This document shows positions 8,020 to 15,006 of a stretch of 15,006 nucleotides of DNA, one piece after another. This DNA comes from DATGFK01 sp040007395 (GTDB lineage: Bacteria > Chloroflexota > Anaerolineae > Aggregatilineales > UBA2796), in contig JBDTVG010000253.1 of assembly GCA_040007395.1 (NCBI GenBank), positions 1 through 15,006 of the forward strand, given 5' to 3'. How positions within the stretch are numbered: the stretch's first letter is position 1; each line of letters starts with the position of its first letter. Position numbers and translations under genes: made by a program. The notes beneath the pieces were generated by a model. The model had not been told where the DNA came from and did not search any database. It saw only the letters and a program-made list of their open reading frames with translations.

Positions 8020-8166
8020 ATGCTTTATTTACCCAATGAAGAAGGTCAAGGATTGGTGGAGTATGCGCTGATCTTGGTCCTTGTCGCCGTCGTTGTAATC
8101 GTGATCCTTGCCGTTCTTGGCCCGACAATTGGTAATACCTTTTCAAACGTTGTTCGCAACCTCTAA
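8020..8166 (+). CDS. Flp/Fap-family type IVb pilin subunit (small)
   Basis: A 48-residue prepilin. A very short leader (M-L-Y-L-P-N-E-E-G) precedes Q-G-L-V-E-Y, so cleavage by a TadV/FppA-type prepilin peptidase after Gly9 would put Glu at +5 and Tyr at +6, the Flp hallmark. A single hydrophobic helix (ALILVLVAVVVIVILAVL) follows, then a short polar tail. The start at 8020 is preferred over the in-frame ATG at 7963 because GGAGG (8008-8012) sits seven bases before it and because it gives a normal leader length. The subunit would be exported and polymerised by a Tad secretion system for adhesion or surface attachment. No tad or cpa assembly genes are present in this window. The gene stands alone behind its own AT-rich promoter region and is followed by a convergent gene. 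Confidence 0.93.
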   Translation: MLYLPNEEGQGLVEYALILVLVAVVVIVILAVLGPTIGNTFSNVVRNL

Positions 8167-8185
8167 TGCTATAAATGGTACTAAT

Positions 8186-8223
8186 GCCAAATGTCTAGTA
8201 TCCGATGAGGACTAGCTTTTGGC
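8186..8223. terminator. Imperfect hairpin between convergent pilin and hydrolase genes
   Basis: GCCAAA (8186-8191) and CTAGT (8195-8199) pair with ACTAG (8211-8215) and TTTGGC (8218-8223), with a small internal loop. An alternative CTTTT-GGC-AAAAG fold overlaps at 8216-8228. It lies 20 bases after the pilin stop and 72 bases beyond the hydrolase stop. A bidirectional terminator is plausible, but neither strand has a clear U-tract. Confidence 0.4.
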
Positions 8224-8294
8224 AAAAGGCCCCTCTTGGGTGTTCATTATTATCCCCGCGTGTCTCTCCATATTTTTGACAAAATATGTATTGG

Positions 8295-9116
8295 CTAACT
8301 CAGAAAATTGCCCAGTAGTCTGCCGATTTGCTCTGGCTGTTCCTGTGGTACGAGGTGGCCTGCGTTGGGTACACTGAACGTGACTACATCGGGTTTGAGC
8401 GCACGAAATGTGATAGCACTTCCCCGCGAAAACATATCTGAGAGTTCCCCATGAATAACCATTGTTGGTTGCTTGATCTGGCGCGGTAGTCTCCAGACAT
8501 CGGTAGGCACTGTACGATAAATTTGTGCTTCCCATTCCGGTGACCATCTAAGCTGAACGCTACCGTCCGTACTGGGCGTAGTTATACTTTCGGCGTAAGC
8601 GTGGATCATATCATCAGGCCAGCGGGTAAACAGTGGTTTGCTGCGGAAATAATCGTAAGCAGCCTGTGTACTTTGCCATGTCCGACGGCGGCGCAGAGTC
8701 CGTTCGGCTAATTCACTGCGCGGTTCTCGCCCCAATAATTTAGCGATCCAAAAGGGAATCAAACCGAGTGGCGAAACCATCGTCGGGTCGATCAGGATCA
8801 AACGGCTGAATCGTTCTGGGCGCTTAATCGCCGCGTAAAGGGTCGCGATTCCTCCAACGCTATGCCCTATCCCGACCACTGGCTGATCGGTTATCTCATC
8901 CAGTCCTGCCAATAGGTCATCGCCAAGTTGTGACCAGCTTTGCAATGATTCAGGCTCACAGTCGCCCCACAGCGGACGCGCAGGGATTGACACGACATGA
9001 TAGCGCTCGAACAATGGTTGCAGCGCACGCGTATAAGTTTCAGGCGGAAAGCCGTTGGCATAGGCAAGATTCACCAGCGGCTTGCCGAGAGCGCTGTTAA
9101 ACTCGAAGTGTTTCAT
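8295..9116 (-). CDS. Alpha/beta-fold hydrolase
   Basis: A 273-residue single-domain alpha/beta hydrolase with no signal peptide, so probably cytoplasmic. The oxyanion region is ANGFPPETY (20-28). The nucleophile elbow is G-H-S-V-G-G, with Ser86. The acid is probably D227 in HGELSDMF, and His254 lies in NAGHLVP, so the Ser-Asp-His triad is complete. A cap of about 70 residues (about 115-190) is rich in Arg and Trp. The substrate cannot be inferred; family members include esterases, epoxide hydrolases and C-C hydrolases. ATG 9116 is not preceded by a Shine-Dalgarno, so a leaderless or weakly translated message is possible. It lies 156 bases downstream of RtcB on the same strand, so co-transcription is possible but unproven. 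It ends in TAG. Confidence 0.92.
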   Translation of the reverse strand: MKHFEFNSALGKPLVNLAYANGFPPETYTRALQPLFERYHVVSIPARPLWGDCEPESLQSWSQLGDDLLAGLDEITDQPVVGIGHSVGGIATLYAAIKRPERFSRLILIDPTMVSPLGLIPFWIAKLLGREPRSELAERTLRRRRTWQSTQAAYDYFRSKPLFTRWPDDMIHAYAESITTPSTDGSVQLRWSPEWEAQIYRTVPTDVWRLPRQIKQPTMVIHGELSDMFSRGSAITFRALKPDVVTFSVPNAGHLVPQEQPEQIGRLLGNFLS

Positions 9117-9124
9117 AGTGTAGT

Positions 9125-9280
9125 TTATCGGCTATCTTGCAGGGCAATATGCGATTTCCGAGCGATGGTAGTCTCGATGGCAAGATGCAGCAGAAATCGC
9201 GCTCTAGAGATGCCGACATAGATATTCGCTTCCAGATGGTCGAAGCTTGCGTGCGAAAGCAATGATAGTTCTCTAGTGCC
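9125..9280 (-). pseudogene. Possible C-terminal remnant of a UvrD/Rep-type helicase
   Basis: In the gap between RtcB and the hydrolase, a minus-strand frame reads ELSLLSHASFDHLEANIYVGISRARFLLHL (shown here as separate pieces: ELSLLSHAS, then FDHLEANIY, then VGISRARFLLHL) and stops at 9125. The L-E-A-N-[IL]-Y-V-G-[IM]-[ST]-R-A-R core at about 9197-9232 is the signature of superfamily I helicase motif VI (arginine finger R43/R45 in this frame). Upstream sequence in this frame is overlapped by the end of RtcB and lacks other helicase motifs, so only a scrap remains. A short match could be coincidental. Confidence 0.5.
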
Positions 9281-10658
9281 ATAAAAATCGCGGATCAGCC
9301 ATGCGAACGACAATAGGTTCAAAGCTGCCAATCAATGTAAGGCATTCTTTTTGTGCCGCTATTACTTCTTTGATGTCCTTATAGGCACGTGGGTCTTCAT
9401 CAGGACCGCCGCCCAGTAATTCAACCCCATATTCCTTCAACAGAAAGTTAGCTGTATTAATTTTCCCAAACTGTTGAATCGCGGTACCTCTAGAATAGCG
9501 ACGACCTGCGCCATGTGAGGCACTGTACAGAGAGTCCGCGTTTCCAAGCCCTATGACAACCTGAGTTTTGTCCCCCATGGTAGCCGGAATAACACCGTGT
9601 TGGCCATATTCCGCCGGAGTAGCCCCTTTGCGATGCACATAGCCCCTATCAGTTAACCACGCAAAATTATGCTTTGAGTAAATCGCGTGCGAATTCGCAT
9701 AGCTTAGCGTCACCCTATCCCCAAGTCGCGTGAGTAAATGGTTATGCAGCCACCGATGCCCCGCTTCGGCAAACTCACCCGCCCAATTCATCAGTTTCCA
9801 GTAATCACGTCCTGACGGCGTAGCAGGGTCTAGTGGCGCGTCGGTCATCCCTTTGGGCATATCGTACAACCCCAAGGCTTCACTCTGAAAAGCCCCGGCA
9901 ATTGTACTGCCCACTGCCCTAGAGCCAAAGTGCGATAGAAGGGCTAGATAGCGCTTCTTGCCGCTACTGTAAAATGCTCCGACATTGCTCTGGATATTAA
10001 CGGTACCGACTTCAACAAAATGATTACCGTCCCCGCTTGTGCCGAAGTGATTACGGGCAAATTTTTTAATGTTTTCAAAAACTTCTGAACCGAGATCGGT
10101 TTCCATTATCAAGGGTTCAAGATAGAAGGGTTGCTTAAATACAATCGGTTCTGGGTTCATCTCCTGCCCAAAATAGGCGTGATTTCGCAAAACGTATTTG
10201 ATCGATGGAATAGCATGTTGAATCCAATCTTCTTCAATAGATTGGTTAGTTATGGTCAACAGCACGGAGCAGGCAATATCCGAGCCAACAAATCCCGGCA
10301 CAATTGCATCTGATAACACCACCCCGCCCACAGGCACATGATTCTCTTGTACCCGATGACCATCTGGCATTAACGATCCGCCTATCACATACGGAAGGCG
10401 CATAATTGCTGACATATCATCTAGTGCATTTCGGGCGATTAAGTGCTGTCCAAAGACTTTATAGTCAAGACTTTGTTCACGAAACGTAATCTTGGGCTTT
10501 TGAGAGGCCGCATTATTGTTGATAAGCAGTTGAAGAAAGGCCTCGATCTCTTCGGGTGTTGCGCCGTGATCGATGCGGTTGAATACCTCTCCTTTGCCTT
10601 TGATACCATACTTTTTCAGCAAACCACTGATACGTTTTTTGTCATCTTGGGTAAACAT
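9273..10658 (-). CDS. rtcB: RtcB-family RNA-splicing/repair ligase
   Basis: A 461-residue RtcB, which joins RNA 3'-phosphate (or 2',3'-cyclic phosphate) ends to 5'-hydroxyl ends using GTP and Mn2+, in RNA repair or tRNA healing. Visible landmarks are MPDGH (97-101), the metal-binding D127/C130 in VGSDIACSV, His213 in GTSGDGNHFVEVG, His243 in SHFGSRAVG, a further His (324 or 330) before RKGATPAEYG, and His382 in SHGAGRRYSR, the expected guanylylated His. The tail GVELLGGGPDEDPRAYKDI and P-I-V-V-R-M are also family-typical. An N-terminal extension of about 55 residues precedes the core, and D-I-A-C differs from the common D-I-N-C, so it is a divergent branch. Its ATG directly abuts the kinase stop TAG, with AAGGAAAG lying inside the kinase 3' end as ribosome-binding site. 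It ends in TAG. Confidence 0.94.
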   Translation of the reverse strand: MFTQDDKKRISGLLKKYGIKGKGEVFNRIDHGATPEEIEAFLQLLINNNAASQKPKITFREQSLDYKVFGQHLIARNALDDMSAIMRLPYVIGGSLMPDGHRVQENHVPVGGVVLSDAIVPGFVGSDIACSVLLTITNQSIEEDWIQHAIPSIKYVLRNHAYFGQEMNPEPIVFKQPFYLEPLIMETDLGSEVFENIKKFARNHFGTSGDGNHFVEVGTVNIQSNVGAFYSSGKKRYLALLSHFGSRAVGSTIAGAFQSEALGLYDMPKGMTDAPLDPATPSGRDYWKLMNWAGEFAEAGHRWLHNHLLTRLGDRVTLSYANSHAIYSKHNFAWLTDRGYVHRKGATPAEYGQHGVIPATMGDKTQVVIGLGNADSLYSASHGAGRRYSRGTAIQQFGKINTANFLLKEYGVELLGGGPDEDPRAYKDIKEVIAAQKECLTLIGSFEPIVVRMADPRFLWH

Positions 10659-12914
10659 CTAAACTTTCCTTAGACCTTGTATTGCTTGCCGCACTTCGAG
10701 CGCCGTTTGACGGTGAGTCGGAAGCATCATGTGAACCACCGTGCCTTTGTTGACTTCGCTCTCCAACCAGACACGGCCTTGATGAGCATCCATCACTGCC
10801 TTGACAAGGTTCAAACCTAGACCGCTGCCGTTAATCGGTTCCATGCCGGGGTGCGATCCGCGAAAGAACTGTTCAAAGATGCGTGGTTGGTCATCGTAAG
10901 CAATGCCGACTCCAGTATCACCGATGTGAATGGTCAGGTCATTGTCCGTGCAATCCACCTTCACCCAAATATATCCTTTGTCGCGGGTAAACTTCACGGC
11001 ATTCTCGATCACATTGTTGATAGCCTGCATCAAATGATGATGATTGCCGGGAATGGTTGGCAAGTTGTCGGGGATGTCGGTCTGCACCCTGATTCCATGA
11101 CGTTGCATTTGTGGGTCGAGATCTTGCAACGCCGTTTGGATAAGCTGATCAACCGCGCATTCTTCATAGGTCAATGTACCAGACTGCACACGCTCAAGAT
11201 CTAGAATACCGCTGATGATGCGATTCATCCGTTGCAACTGTATCCAGATCGTGTTGATGTCCGCCGACATGCTTTCCGTAAGAACATCCTCACCCTCTTC
11301 TTGCAAAAGCTCTACATGGAACATCGCCGCTGCTAGCGGGTTTTTCAGGTCGTGACTGGTCATGTGGATCATGCGGTTTTTGATACGGTCAATTTCTTTG
11401 AGTTGGCTCACATCGTTGAGCACCATGACATAGCCTTGCGGTGTAGGATTGCCGAGTAAGCCAAGATTACACAAATAGGTTTGATTGTGCATGGTCAGTT
11501 CATACGTGTAGACTCTGGTACGACGCACCTCCCGCAAGACGCGTCGTGGATTTGCGGGTAGGGCATCGCGTGGCACGATGTCAAGGATCGAACGCCCCGA
11601 CAGTGATCCATGATCGAGCAGGCGAACTGCGGCGGGGTTGGCAAAGATAATCTCAAACCGCCGATTAATCGCGAGCACGGGGTTTTCGGTGCTTTCCAAT
11701 ACCGTTTCGAGTTTATTGTTAACCGCCTCTAATTCGCTGGTCAGGCTGTGTTGACTCTCAAACAGGCGGCTGTTCTTGATGGCGACGGCAGCTTGCGGCG
11801 CAAGGAGATCAAGGTAAGCGGCATCTTCTTTGTCGAAACGTTTGCCCGTTGGGCCTTCCACAACGACCAGCACGCCCATCACTTCGTCGGCAAAGATGAG
11901 TGGTGCAGCAATCACCGCACCAAAGGCTTGCCGCGCATAGGGCATATCGATCTTGCCGAGCCAGTCACGGCGGTAATCTTCGATACGCGCCGAAGCACGA
12001 CTCACGGCAACCTGACCCGCCAACCCTTCGCCAAGGGCTAAACGATGCCCGCGAAACCTTCCCGGCATATTGTGAACAGCGGCGAGTTCAAGCGTGCTAC
12101 CCTGATTCAAAAAGATCGCTGCGCCGTCGGCATGAAGTATCCCGGCGGCCTGCCCTGCAATTGTGGATAGCACTTCTTCGACCCGAACGCGGCTGGTAAT
12201 AGCAAGGCCAACATCGCGGACGGCTCGTAGTTGGTTAGCCCGCCCCCGCAATGGTTCGATAATCTGGATGCGAACGAGGGCAATGCTAACTACCAATGCC
12301 GCAATCGCGCTGATGTCCAGTCCTACCGACTTACTACGCAGATCCGGGCTAATCAACTCAATCAGAATTCCGGCGCTAAAGGCGAAAATAGCGCTTATCA
12401 GTGTGTTATCTTTGATCTTGCGGCGACGCTGCCATGTGACGACTACCACCCCGAACAGCAGGCTGAGATACAGCAGCATACCTGCCCAGCCAAAAGCATA
12501 GCGCAGTGTGCCGTCAGGCCGGATCTCGAATGCCGATGAGGTAGTAAACAGAACTATCCATAGTTCGTAAACTACCAGCAGCGCCATGATCACCGTTGTC
12601 AGGCGGACAGAAGCCCGCCCTCGTCCACCGCTTAAGACGACGGTAAACAGATACAACCCCGCACACGATCCGGTAAAGCCAACGTCCAGAATACGCACGC
12701 CCAGCAGAATTAACTCCTGTGGCCCGCCGATTGCTGCCGTGATACGCGCCAACAGCGCGCCCGTTGACCACATGCTTAGCGTGACCAGTAGTGCGCCGAA
12801 AAATAAATTTTCGTGAGTACGCGAGTCATGCCACAGCAACATGATCAGCATAAACAACGCCAGCGGAATCGCCAGAACATTGACAGACAGGGCAATAGTG
12901 TTGTAGGAAAGCAT
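10659..12914 (-). CDS. Membrane sensor histidine kinase (7TM-GAF-PAS-HisKA-HATPase)
   Basis: A 751-residue inner-membrane kinase. Residues 1 to about 220 contain about seven hydrophobic helices, resembling the 7TM N-terminal region of histidine kinases. A GAF domain (about 235-385) and a PAS domain (about 400-505) follow. The dimerisation/phosphoacceptor domain has H521 in MTSHDLKNPLAAAM. The ATPase has the N-box (INNVIENAVKF, N638), G1 (DTGVG, 666-670), an F-box (F-E-Q-F-F-R) and G2 (GSGLGL, 696-701). All catalytic motifs are present, so it should be active. No receiver domain and no neighbouring response regulator is seen, so its partner is elsewhere or unusual. AGGG lies eight bases before ATG 12914. 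The gene is followed immediately by rtcB, implying co-expression. It lies 29 bases after the dead recombinase. It ends in TAG. Confidence 0.95.
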   Translation of the reverse strand: MLSYNTIALSVNVLAIPLALFMLIMLLWHDSRTHENLFFGALLVTLSMWSTGALLARITAAIGGPQELILLGVRILDVGFTGSCAGLYLFTVVLSGGRGRASVRLTTVIMALLVVYELWIVLFTTSSAFEIRPDGTLRYAFGWAGMLLYLSLLFGVVVVTWQRRRKIKDNTLISAIFAFSAGILIELISPDLRSKSVGLDISAIAALVVSIALVRIQIIEPLRGRANQLRAVRDVGLAITSRVRVEEVLSTIAGQAAGILHADGAAIFLNQGSTLELAAVHNMPGRFRGHRLALGEGLAGQVAVSRASARIEDYRRDWLGKIDMPYARQAFGAVIAAPLIFADEVMGVLVVVEGPTGKRFDKEDAAYLDLLAPQAAVAIKNSRLFESQHSLTSELEAVNNKLETVLESTENPVLAINRRFEIIFANPAAVRLLDHGSLSGRSILDIVPRDALPANPRRVLREVRRTRVYTYELTMHNQTYLCNLGLLGNPTPQGYVMVLNDVSQLKEIDRIKNRMIHMTSHDLKNPLAAAMFHVELLQEEGEDVLTESMSADINTIWIQLQRMNRIISGILDLERVQSGTLTYEECAVDQLIQTALQDLDPQMQRHGIRVQTDIPDNLPTIPGNHHHLMQAINNVIENAVKFTRDKGYIWVKVDCTDNDLTIHIGDTGVGIAYDDQPRIFEQFFRGSHPGMEPINGSGLGLNLVKAVMDAHQGRVWLESEVNKGTVVHMMLPTHRQTALEVRQAIQGLRKV

Positions 12915-12938
12915 AGGATAAGCCCTGCATACTCGCTT

Positions 12939-12975
12939 ATGAGTCAGACCAACGATTGTTTTTTAAATGAGTCAT
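12939..12975. repeat. Direct repeat ATGAGTCA between kinase and recombinase
   Basis: ATGAGTCA occurs at 12939-12946 and 12967-12974, 28 bases apart. The second copy extends to the odd palindrome ATGAGTCAT. It spans the recombinase stop codon and sits just upstream of the kinase start, so it could be a regulatory site or chance. Confidence 0.25.
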
Positions 12976-14559
12976 CACCAAACGACTCTTGCAGATCTAT
13001 GGGTTTAGCTAATCTGTAATTCGTGCGGGTCAGAAAACCGATAATCTCGCCATCCTGCGCCACAAGCAAGAGCTTCCCCAACAGGCTGCGTAATGTCTGG
13101 TTGATAACCCGATTCTTCATCGCCCAGAACTGTTCCATCCCGGTCTCTTGTAGGAACTTGAATGCTCTCTCGATCTGCTGTGACGAAAGGTGTTTCCGAG
13201 TTCGATTTCATCTGGTTTATTCGCACGCGAGTTGTGTCCAATCGTGCCGCGACATCTTGTATTCGTTTTGCGTAGGCTTCAATAACCGATGGCTGCTCCT
13301 CATTCAACTGCAAGTCGATGAGTTTGTCAATTTGCTGACGCAGCTTCGTTTCAGTTTCAAGAAGACGGCTGTACTTTTCTTCTTCGCGCTGGCCTACGGC
13401 TACAAGCGTCAGAAATTCAGGCGAATTCTCGGCCTTCAACCGCGCAATAACTTTAGTAAGGTACTCCTGAATTGTCGATTCTTTAGCATGGGTGGTATTG
13501 CCGCAACTATCTGTCTCATATTTGGCGATTAGACTCCACTTGCTAGCGCACCGCATGGACGTAGGAGGCCGAGGCATTGCGACCATGCGGTAGCGGCACT
13601 CCGCGCACACAATGAGGCCAGAAAACCTACGAGTATTCTCTGGATTGGCTTTGCCCTTCATATCGGTTCGGCGGCGTAGCTCTGCCTTCATTTCCTGAGC
13701 AAGCTCGCCTGTATACACGGCAGGAAAGGCGTTGCGAATGACAATTGTTTCAGGATTGGATATTGGCTCATCCTCGTCAAAAATCCAAACGCCTAAACTC
13801 TTGTAATAATGCCTCGCGGAATGATCCCAGAACGTAGGATTAATAATAGTCTTCCTTAGAGTACGTTCATCCTAGGCCAAACCATTCCGCGTGTACCCAA
13901 ACCGATCTCTCATTTCTCTGCCAAGCCTATTCCATGCTATGCCTTCGAGAAACAATGTGGCGAAGTCCTGCCAGAACTGAGTGTATTGCTCATTCAGTGC
14001 TATACCAATCTGGTGTCCACGCTTGTCGAACACGGGGCGATGGCTGAATGAGATGCTGTTTGACCCTAGACCCTTGCGGACGCGGTTATTCATGCTGTCT
14101 ATGTTTCGCCACGCGCTTTCCTTCATCTCAGCGGTAGTGTGCGACACTCTGAAAGGCAGCTTGCATAGCCCCGTTCTGTGCGTCTATCCAACCTTCTGCC
14201 TGTGAGTAAATACGCCCACCACGATCAATAATTTCCTCAACAACGCGAGTGAGCAGCGAACCTGTGCGACCAATCCGTGTGAGATCTCTGCACCATAGAC
14301 CGTCCAAGCCCATCGGCTTCGACTCCCACAGCTCGATCAGCGTATCCAGAGCATAATAGCCGTGCTTCTTCATGTCTTGGTTGCATTCATTCAGATCCCG
14401 ATAGTCGCGGGAGAAAGACACTTTCAGCACATCGACGATTTTTGCGTCATTCGCCTCGGCCCAAGCTCGACCCGCACGCTCCTGACCGTTCAAGCTGTCG
14501 CGTTCGTCTTTTGCCTGTTCTTCGCTTGACACAGCGCACTAAATCACAATTTTTAGCAT
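12944..14559 (-). pseudogene. Large serine recombinase/integrase, nearly full length but broken
   Basis: All domains of a large serine recombinase (about 540 codons) are present in order. The N-terminal catalytic part has a start at ATG 14559 with GAGGAAA before it, then VSSEEQAKDERDSLNGQE with the nucleophile Ser near 14530 and LWCRDLTRIGR. A recombinase domain follows (NPTFWDHSARHYYKS, near 13830). Next come a zinc ribbon (C-A-E-C near 13600, later C...C), a coiled coil (E-E-E-K-Y-S-R-L-L-E-T-E onward) and a C-terminal tail ending at TGA 12944-12946. Lesions are: a TAG at codon 7 (14539-14541), explained by a one-base loss and a one-base gain that together hide the expected Y-V-R-V-S; a frameshift near 14130-14145; an in-frame TAG at 13872-13874 where a Trp is plausible; and a frameshift near 13185-13205. 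It cannot be made intact without recoding. It probably once mobilised an island here. Confidence 0.88.
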
Positions 14560-14590
14560 CAGCTATTTCCTCGTTTACCCGCACTGGCAG

Positions 14591-14619
14591 ATGACAAACG
14601 GCCTACAATTTTGTATAAT
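14591..14619 (+). promoter_or_regulatory. Strong sigma-70-type promoter for the right-end ORF
   Basis: ATGACA (14591-14596), five of six matches to the -35 consensus, is separated by 17 bases from a perfect TATAAT (14614-14619). It would start transcription near 14626 and give a leader of about 52 bases before the TTG at 14678. Confidence 0.6.
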
Positions 14620-14642
14620 ATAAAGCGCTAAGCGAACCCCAA
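14615..14642 (-). promoter_or_regulatory. Candidate minus-strand promoter for the recombinase, overlapping the plus-strand one
   Basis: Read on the minus strand, TTGGGG (14642-14637), 16 bases, then TATTAT (14620-14615). Its -10 is superimposed on the plus-strand -10, so the two promoters would compete. The -35 is poor. It would lie about 55 bases upstream of the recombinase ATG. Confidence 0.35.
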
Positions 14643-14677
14643 TTTTAACATTATTCTCCATAGAACGGAAATTCTCG

Positions 14678-15006
14678 TTGCCCTCTATCATCGACGACCC
14701 CGATTTTATCCCCCTCACAATTGAAGACCTCAACACAATCAGCCAAGCTGAATTTGACGAGCGAGTTGGACACCGACTCGACGCTGCGCCCCTGTATAGA
14801 GCGCTTGGCAAATGCGTTGCGAGTGGCGAGTTTGACGATCATTTCCCCGACGCTGAACGCATTCGGGTCGTGCTGGATAACCTCGCCACCCACACACCTG
14901 CGGCACTATATACCGCTTTCCCGCCTGCTGAGGCACGCCGTATTCTGGCTAAACTTGATTTCCATTTTACGCCTAAACACGCTTCGTGGCTCAACAGGGT
15001 TGAAAT
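14678..15006 (+). CDS. Chimeric ORF: unknown N-terminus running into IS630 transposase C-terminal region (partial)
   Basis: The frame is open from 14624 to the window end. It has no ATG, but TTG 14678 has GGAA seven bases upstream. Residues 1 to about 52 (beginning P-S-I-I-D-D-P-D-F-I-P-L-T-I-E-D-L) are acidic, helical-looking and match no family I know. From about residue 53 onward the frame is IS630 transposase: FPDAERIRVVLDNLATHTPA with the second catalytic Asp at 67, then FHFTPKHASWLNRVE with the final Glu at 109, where the window ends. IS630 transposases do not normally have this N-terminus, so I infer that an IS fragment inserted into or recombined with another gene and happened to stay in frame. 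A good promoter lies upstream. The 3' end is outside the window. Confidence 0.65.
   Translation, partial: MPSIIDDPDFIPLTIEDLNTISQAEFDERVGHRLDAAPLYRALGKCVASGEFDDHFPDAERIRVVLDNLATHTPAALYTAFPPAEARRILAKLDFHFTPKHASWLNRVE
14834..15006 (+). mobile_element. IS630-family transposase fragment (DDE C-terminal part)
   Basis: The plus-strand frame from about 14834 gives the D-N-L-x-T-H and T-P-K-H-x-S-W-L-N signatures of the IS630 DDE domain. The element lacks its 5' half. Its left boundary is estimated only from where homology to the known motif pattern fades. No terminal inverted repeat is recognisable, and the right end is beyond the window. Confidence 0.85.

Noticed and set aside
7963..8166. Upstream in-frame ATG as the pilin start (67 residues)
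   Set aside because: GGAGG at 8008-8012 serves the ATG at 8020. The longer form would add an unusual basic leader and overlaps the promoter elements.
13023..13532. 169-residue plus-strand ORF
   Set aside because: It lies antisense to the recombinase coiled coil and zinc ribbon, where the minus strand gives clear domain matches.
12944..14559. Stop-codon recoding (TAG read as an amino acid) in the recombinase
   Set aside because: Four intact genes here end in TAG. The codon-7 TAG is better explained by a paired indel, and two true frameshifts exist, so decay or sequence error is simpler.
1..15006. CRISPR array, tRNA, rRNA or replication origin
   Set aside because: No regularly spaced repeats, no tRNA cloverleaf or rRNA-like stretch, and no iteron cluster was seen on reading both strands.

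Overview
The window looks like accessory or genome-island DNA from a free-living bacterium, most probably Chloroflexota (Anaerolineae-like). The clues are a lipoprotein with a very long Pro/Thr linker, a membrane-anchored WD40 protein ending in a W-G-M-P-K tail, a 7TM-GAF-PAS histidine kinase and a lone Flp-type pilin. The taxonomic call is inference from gene style, because no rRNA or other marker is present. No tRNA, rRNA or CRISPR array was seen.

Left edge (1-858): a decayed IS5-type transposase (DDE motif split over two frames) and about 300 bases with no convincing gene. Surface-glycan block (859-7772): a GT4 glycosyltransferase (+) converges on a secreted GH-A-type glycosidase lipoprotein (-). 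This is divergent from a membrane-anchored WD40 propeller protein (+), which is followed by a multi-pass GT39/ArnT-like glycosyltransferase (+). The shared 430-base divergent region carries several dyad symmetries. A short, AT-rich, promoter-rich region then leads into a 48-residue Flp pilin (8020-8166).

Minus-strand block (8295-12914): a sensor histidine kinase is followed with zero spacing (TAG directly abutting ATG) by an RtcB RNA ligase. Next come a short remnant that looks like a UvrD-type helicase C-terminus and an alpha/beta hydrolase. Right edge (12944-15006): a nearly full-length large serine recombinase on the minus strand, broken by several indels and an in-frame TAG. It is divergent from a plus-strand reading frame that starts at a TTG and runs into the C-terminal part of an IS630-type transposase cut by the window edge. 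Transposon debris at both ends and the dead recombinase suggest an old insertion region.

Four of eight intact genes (GT39, hydrolase, RtcB, kinase) end in TAG, so TAG is an ordinary stop here. The most notable arrangement is the translationally abutted kinase-RtcB pair. Nothing in the window amounts to a demonstrable new defence or mobile system. The kinase-RtcB pair, the pilin control region and the chimeric ORF at the right end are the best places for a second look.
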